Assembly: GCA_934162535.1 (NCBI GenBank)
Contig: CAKPJC010000001.1
Coordinates: 1 to 64,000, forward strand
Direction: 5' to 3'
Length of the DNA: 64,000 nt
Origin: an uncultured Clostridia bacterium
Lineage (GTDB): Bacteria > Bacillota > Clostridia > TANB77 > CAG-508
The translations under genes and the position numbers were made by a program. The notes beneath the pieces were generated by a model, which saw only the letters and a list, made by a program, of their open reading frames with translations, was not told the DNA's origin and did no database searches. Shown piece after piece: positions 62,554 through 64,000 of the stretch (position 1 is the stretch's first letter; each line of letters begins with the position of its first letter).

Positions 62554-62817
62554 ATGACAGTAGAAAAGAAACAAGAAATCATCAAAAACTTTAGAAGAGA
62601 TGAAAAAGATACTGGTTCATCAGAAGTGCAAATAGCTCTATTAACAGAAAGAATAAATGAATTAACAGAGCACTTAAAAGTTCATAAAAAAGACAATCAT
62701 TCAAGAAGAGGACTTCTAAAAATGGTTGGAAAAAGAAGAAACTTATTAAATTACTTAGCTAAAAAAGACGAAGAAGCATACAAAGCACTAGTTAGAAAAT
62801 TAGGACTAAGAAAATAA
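62554..62817 (+). CDS. rpsO: 30S ribosomal protein S15
   Basis: An 87-residue ribosomal protein that binds the central domain of 16S rRNA. The family hallmarks are present: KDTGSSEVQIALLTERINEL, HLKVHKKDNHSRRGLLKMVG, and the RRNLLNYL helix. TAGGAGG lies before the ATG. It is followed by its terminator and then pnp, the order conserved in most bacteria. Confidence 0.98.
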   Translation: MTVEKKQEIIKNFRRDEKDTGSSEVQIALLTERINELTEHLKVHKKDNHSRRGLLKMVGKRRNLLNYLAKKDEEAYKALVRKLGLRK

Positions 62818-62829
62818 TTAAAAAGTTGT

Positions 62830-62864
62830 AAGAGGCGTGTGCAACAGAGCTAACGCCTCTTTTG
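62830..62864 (+). terminator. terminator after rpsO
   Basis: AAGAGGCGT pairs with ACGCCTCTT around a 14-base loop and is followed by T. Confidence 0.85.
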
Positions 62865-63021
62865 ATATAATAAGTAAAAAATTATTATAAAATAGGTAAA
62901 CTTAGATTAGAAAAGTAGCTTGTATAATGTTTTAACGAAAATTAAAATATTATAGAGGTTACAATCTAATAAAGTTTACTTGAAAAAATAGGTGTAAATA
63001 AAATGAAAAAGGAGAAAAATT

Positions 63022-64000
63022 ATGTTTAAAAATTATGAAACAGAATTAGCAGGAAGAAAACTTACAATAGAAACAGGTAAACTTGCAGGATTAGCAAATG
63101 GAAATGTAGTAGTAAAATATGGAGACACAGTTGTAATGGTAAATGTTACAGCATCAAAAGAACCAAAAGATGGAATAGACTTTTTTCCACTATCAGTAGA
63201 TTATGAAGAAAAATTATACTCAGTAGGAAAAATTCCAGGTTCATACACAAAAAGAGAAGGAAAACCAAGTGACAAAGCAATACTTGTATCAAGAGCAATA
63301 GATAGACCATTAAGACCGCTATTTCCAAAAGACTTTAGAAATGATGTAGTGGTAGTTGCAACAGTATTAAGTGTAGAACAGGACAATTCACCAGAGGTTG
63401 CTGCAATGATAGGTGCTTCAGCAGCATTATCAATATCAGATATTCCATTTGGAGGACCAACAGCAGCAGTAAATGTTGGACTAGTAGATGGAGAAATAGT
63501 AATAAACCCAACAGAAGCACAGAGAGAAAAAAGCGATTTAACACTTACAGTAGCAGGAACAGCAGAAAAAATAGCAATGATAGAAGCAGGAGCAAATGAA
63601 GTTCCTGAAGATGTAATGTTAGAAGCAATAAAAAAAGGTCATGAAGAAATCAAAAAAATATGTGAATTTATACAAAAAATAAAAGAAGAAATAGGAAAAC
63701 CAAAATTTACATACAAATCATTTTCAGTTGAACATGATTTATATGAATATATAGAAGTAAACTTCACAGAAAAAATGAAACAAGCTGTACAAGCAGTTGA
63801 GAAAGAAGAAAGAGATGAAAAAGTTTCAGCACTTTCAGAAGAGATAGAAAAAGCCATAGCAGAAAAAATGGGAGAAGAAGTTGTTGCAGAAAGAGCACAA
63901 GAGATAGGAGAAGCAATATACAAACTAGAAAAGAAATGTGTAAGAGACATGATATTCTATGAACATAAAAGAGTAGATGGCAGAGCAATAGACGAAATAA
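63022..64000 (+). CDS. pnp: polyribonucleotide nucleotidyltransferase, truncated by window end
   Basis: PNPase, a phosphorolytic 3'-5' exoribonuclease. The first 326 residues are visible, covering the first RNase PH domain and the all-helical linker. The start FKNYETELAGRKLTIETGKL is typical, followed by FFPLSVDYEEKLYSVGKIPG and KREGKPSDKAILVSRAIDRP (phosphate-binding arginines). The window ends at HKRVDGRAIDEI, where the second RNase PH domain begins. AAAGGAG lies before the ATG. Confidence 0.97.
   Translation, partial: MFKNYETELAGRKLTIETGKLAGLANGNVVVKYGDTVVMVNVTASKEPKDGIDFFPLSVDYEEKLYSVGKIPGSYTKREGKPSDKAILVSRAIDRPLRPLFPKDFRNDVVVVATVLSVEQDNSPEVAAMIGASAALSISDIPFGGPTAAVNVGLVDGEIVINPTEAQREKSDLTLTVAGTAEKIAMIEAGANEVPEDVMLEAIKKGHEEIKKICEFIQKIKEEIGKPKFTYKSFSVEHDLYEYIEVNFTEKMKQAVQAVEKEERDEKVSALSEEIEKAIAEKMGEEVVAERAQEIGEAIYKLEKKCVRDMIFYEHKRVDGRAIDEI

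Overview
This is chromosomal DNA from a low-GC, Gram-positive Clostridia-type bacterium (Bacillota), probably one of the uncultured gut lineages. The basis is A-rich coding strands with ATA/AGA/ACA/AAA codons, strong GGAGG ribosome sites, T-run hairpin terminators, and a Firmicutes gene set: MiaB-MutS, Tig-ClpP-ClpX, SecA with a zinc tail, RecN, MurD, S15-PNPase, VanW, YtvI-like and SpoVB-like proteins, LiaF-like proteins, and a DUF6323/DUF6179 remnant. No rRNA, tRNA, CRISPR array, prophage or intact insertion sequence was seen.

Layout. 1-5.5 kb: an Rpn-type PD-(D/E)XK nuclease gene and a miaB-mutS operon. 5.7-30.7 kb: a 25-kb accessory island devoted to the cell surface (below). 30.8-33.5 kb: an Rpe-family epimerase, Pgi and an acyl-ACP thioesterase. 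33.5-36.5 kb, minus strand: a lipid-II/polysaccharide-type flippase and a VanW-family protein. 36.7-40.1 kb: tig, clpP, clpX. 40.2-43.1 kb: a tiny Asn-rich ORF, a cytidylate-kinase-like gene, murD, and a Pro/Arg-rich protein. 43.1-49.3 kb: mixed genes, including two with foreign-looking composition. 49.5-54.8 kb: secA, a CinA-type amidase, a methyltransferase, trmL and DUF6323. 54.75-55.14 kb: a decayed DUF6179 partner. 55.2-62.4 kb: LiaF/LiaG-like genes, recN, a DUF4116 protein and an ABC transporter. 62.5-64 kb: rpsO and the start of pnp, which runs off the window.

The island is the most interesting part. It carries four SipW-like signal peptidases: two intact, one lacking the expected catalytic His, and one broken by a single-base frameshift. 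Around them are at least six small exported proteins with SipW-type leaders (TYAKY, TYAWF or TLARY at the cleavage region). It also has a membrane-anchored McrB-like AAA+ ATPase paired with a DUF2357-like protein, several cytoplasmic coiled-coil or scaffold-like proteins, and a 2,537-residue secreted protein with a GG-rich beta-helix. Two divergent intergenic regions inside the island (14.45-14.68 and 20.68-20.92 kb) each hold four half-sites spaced exactly 11 bp apart (TGTAA-type), which suggests shared control by an OmpR/PhoP-type regulator. My inference is that the island encodes a dedicated export and assembly system for a TasA-like surface fibre plus a giant adhesin, with an AAA+ machine as the unusual component. 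Everything functional about it is inferred from sequence only.
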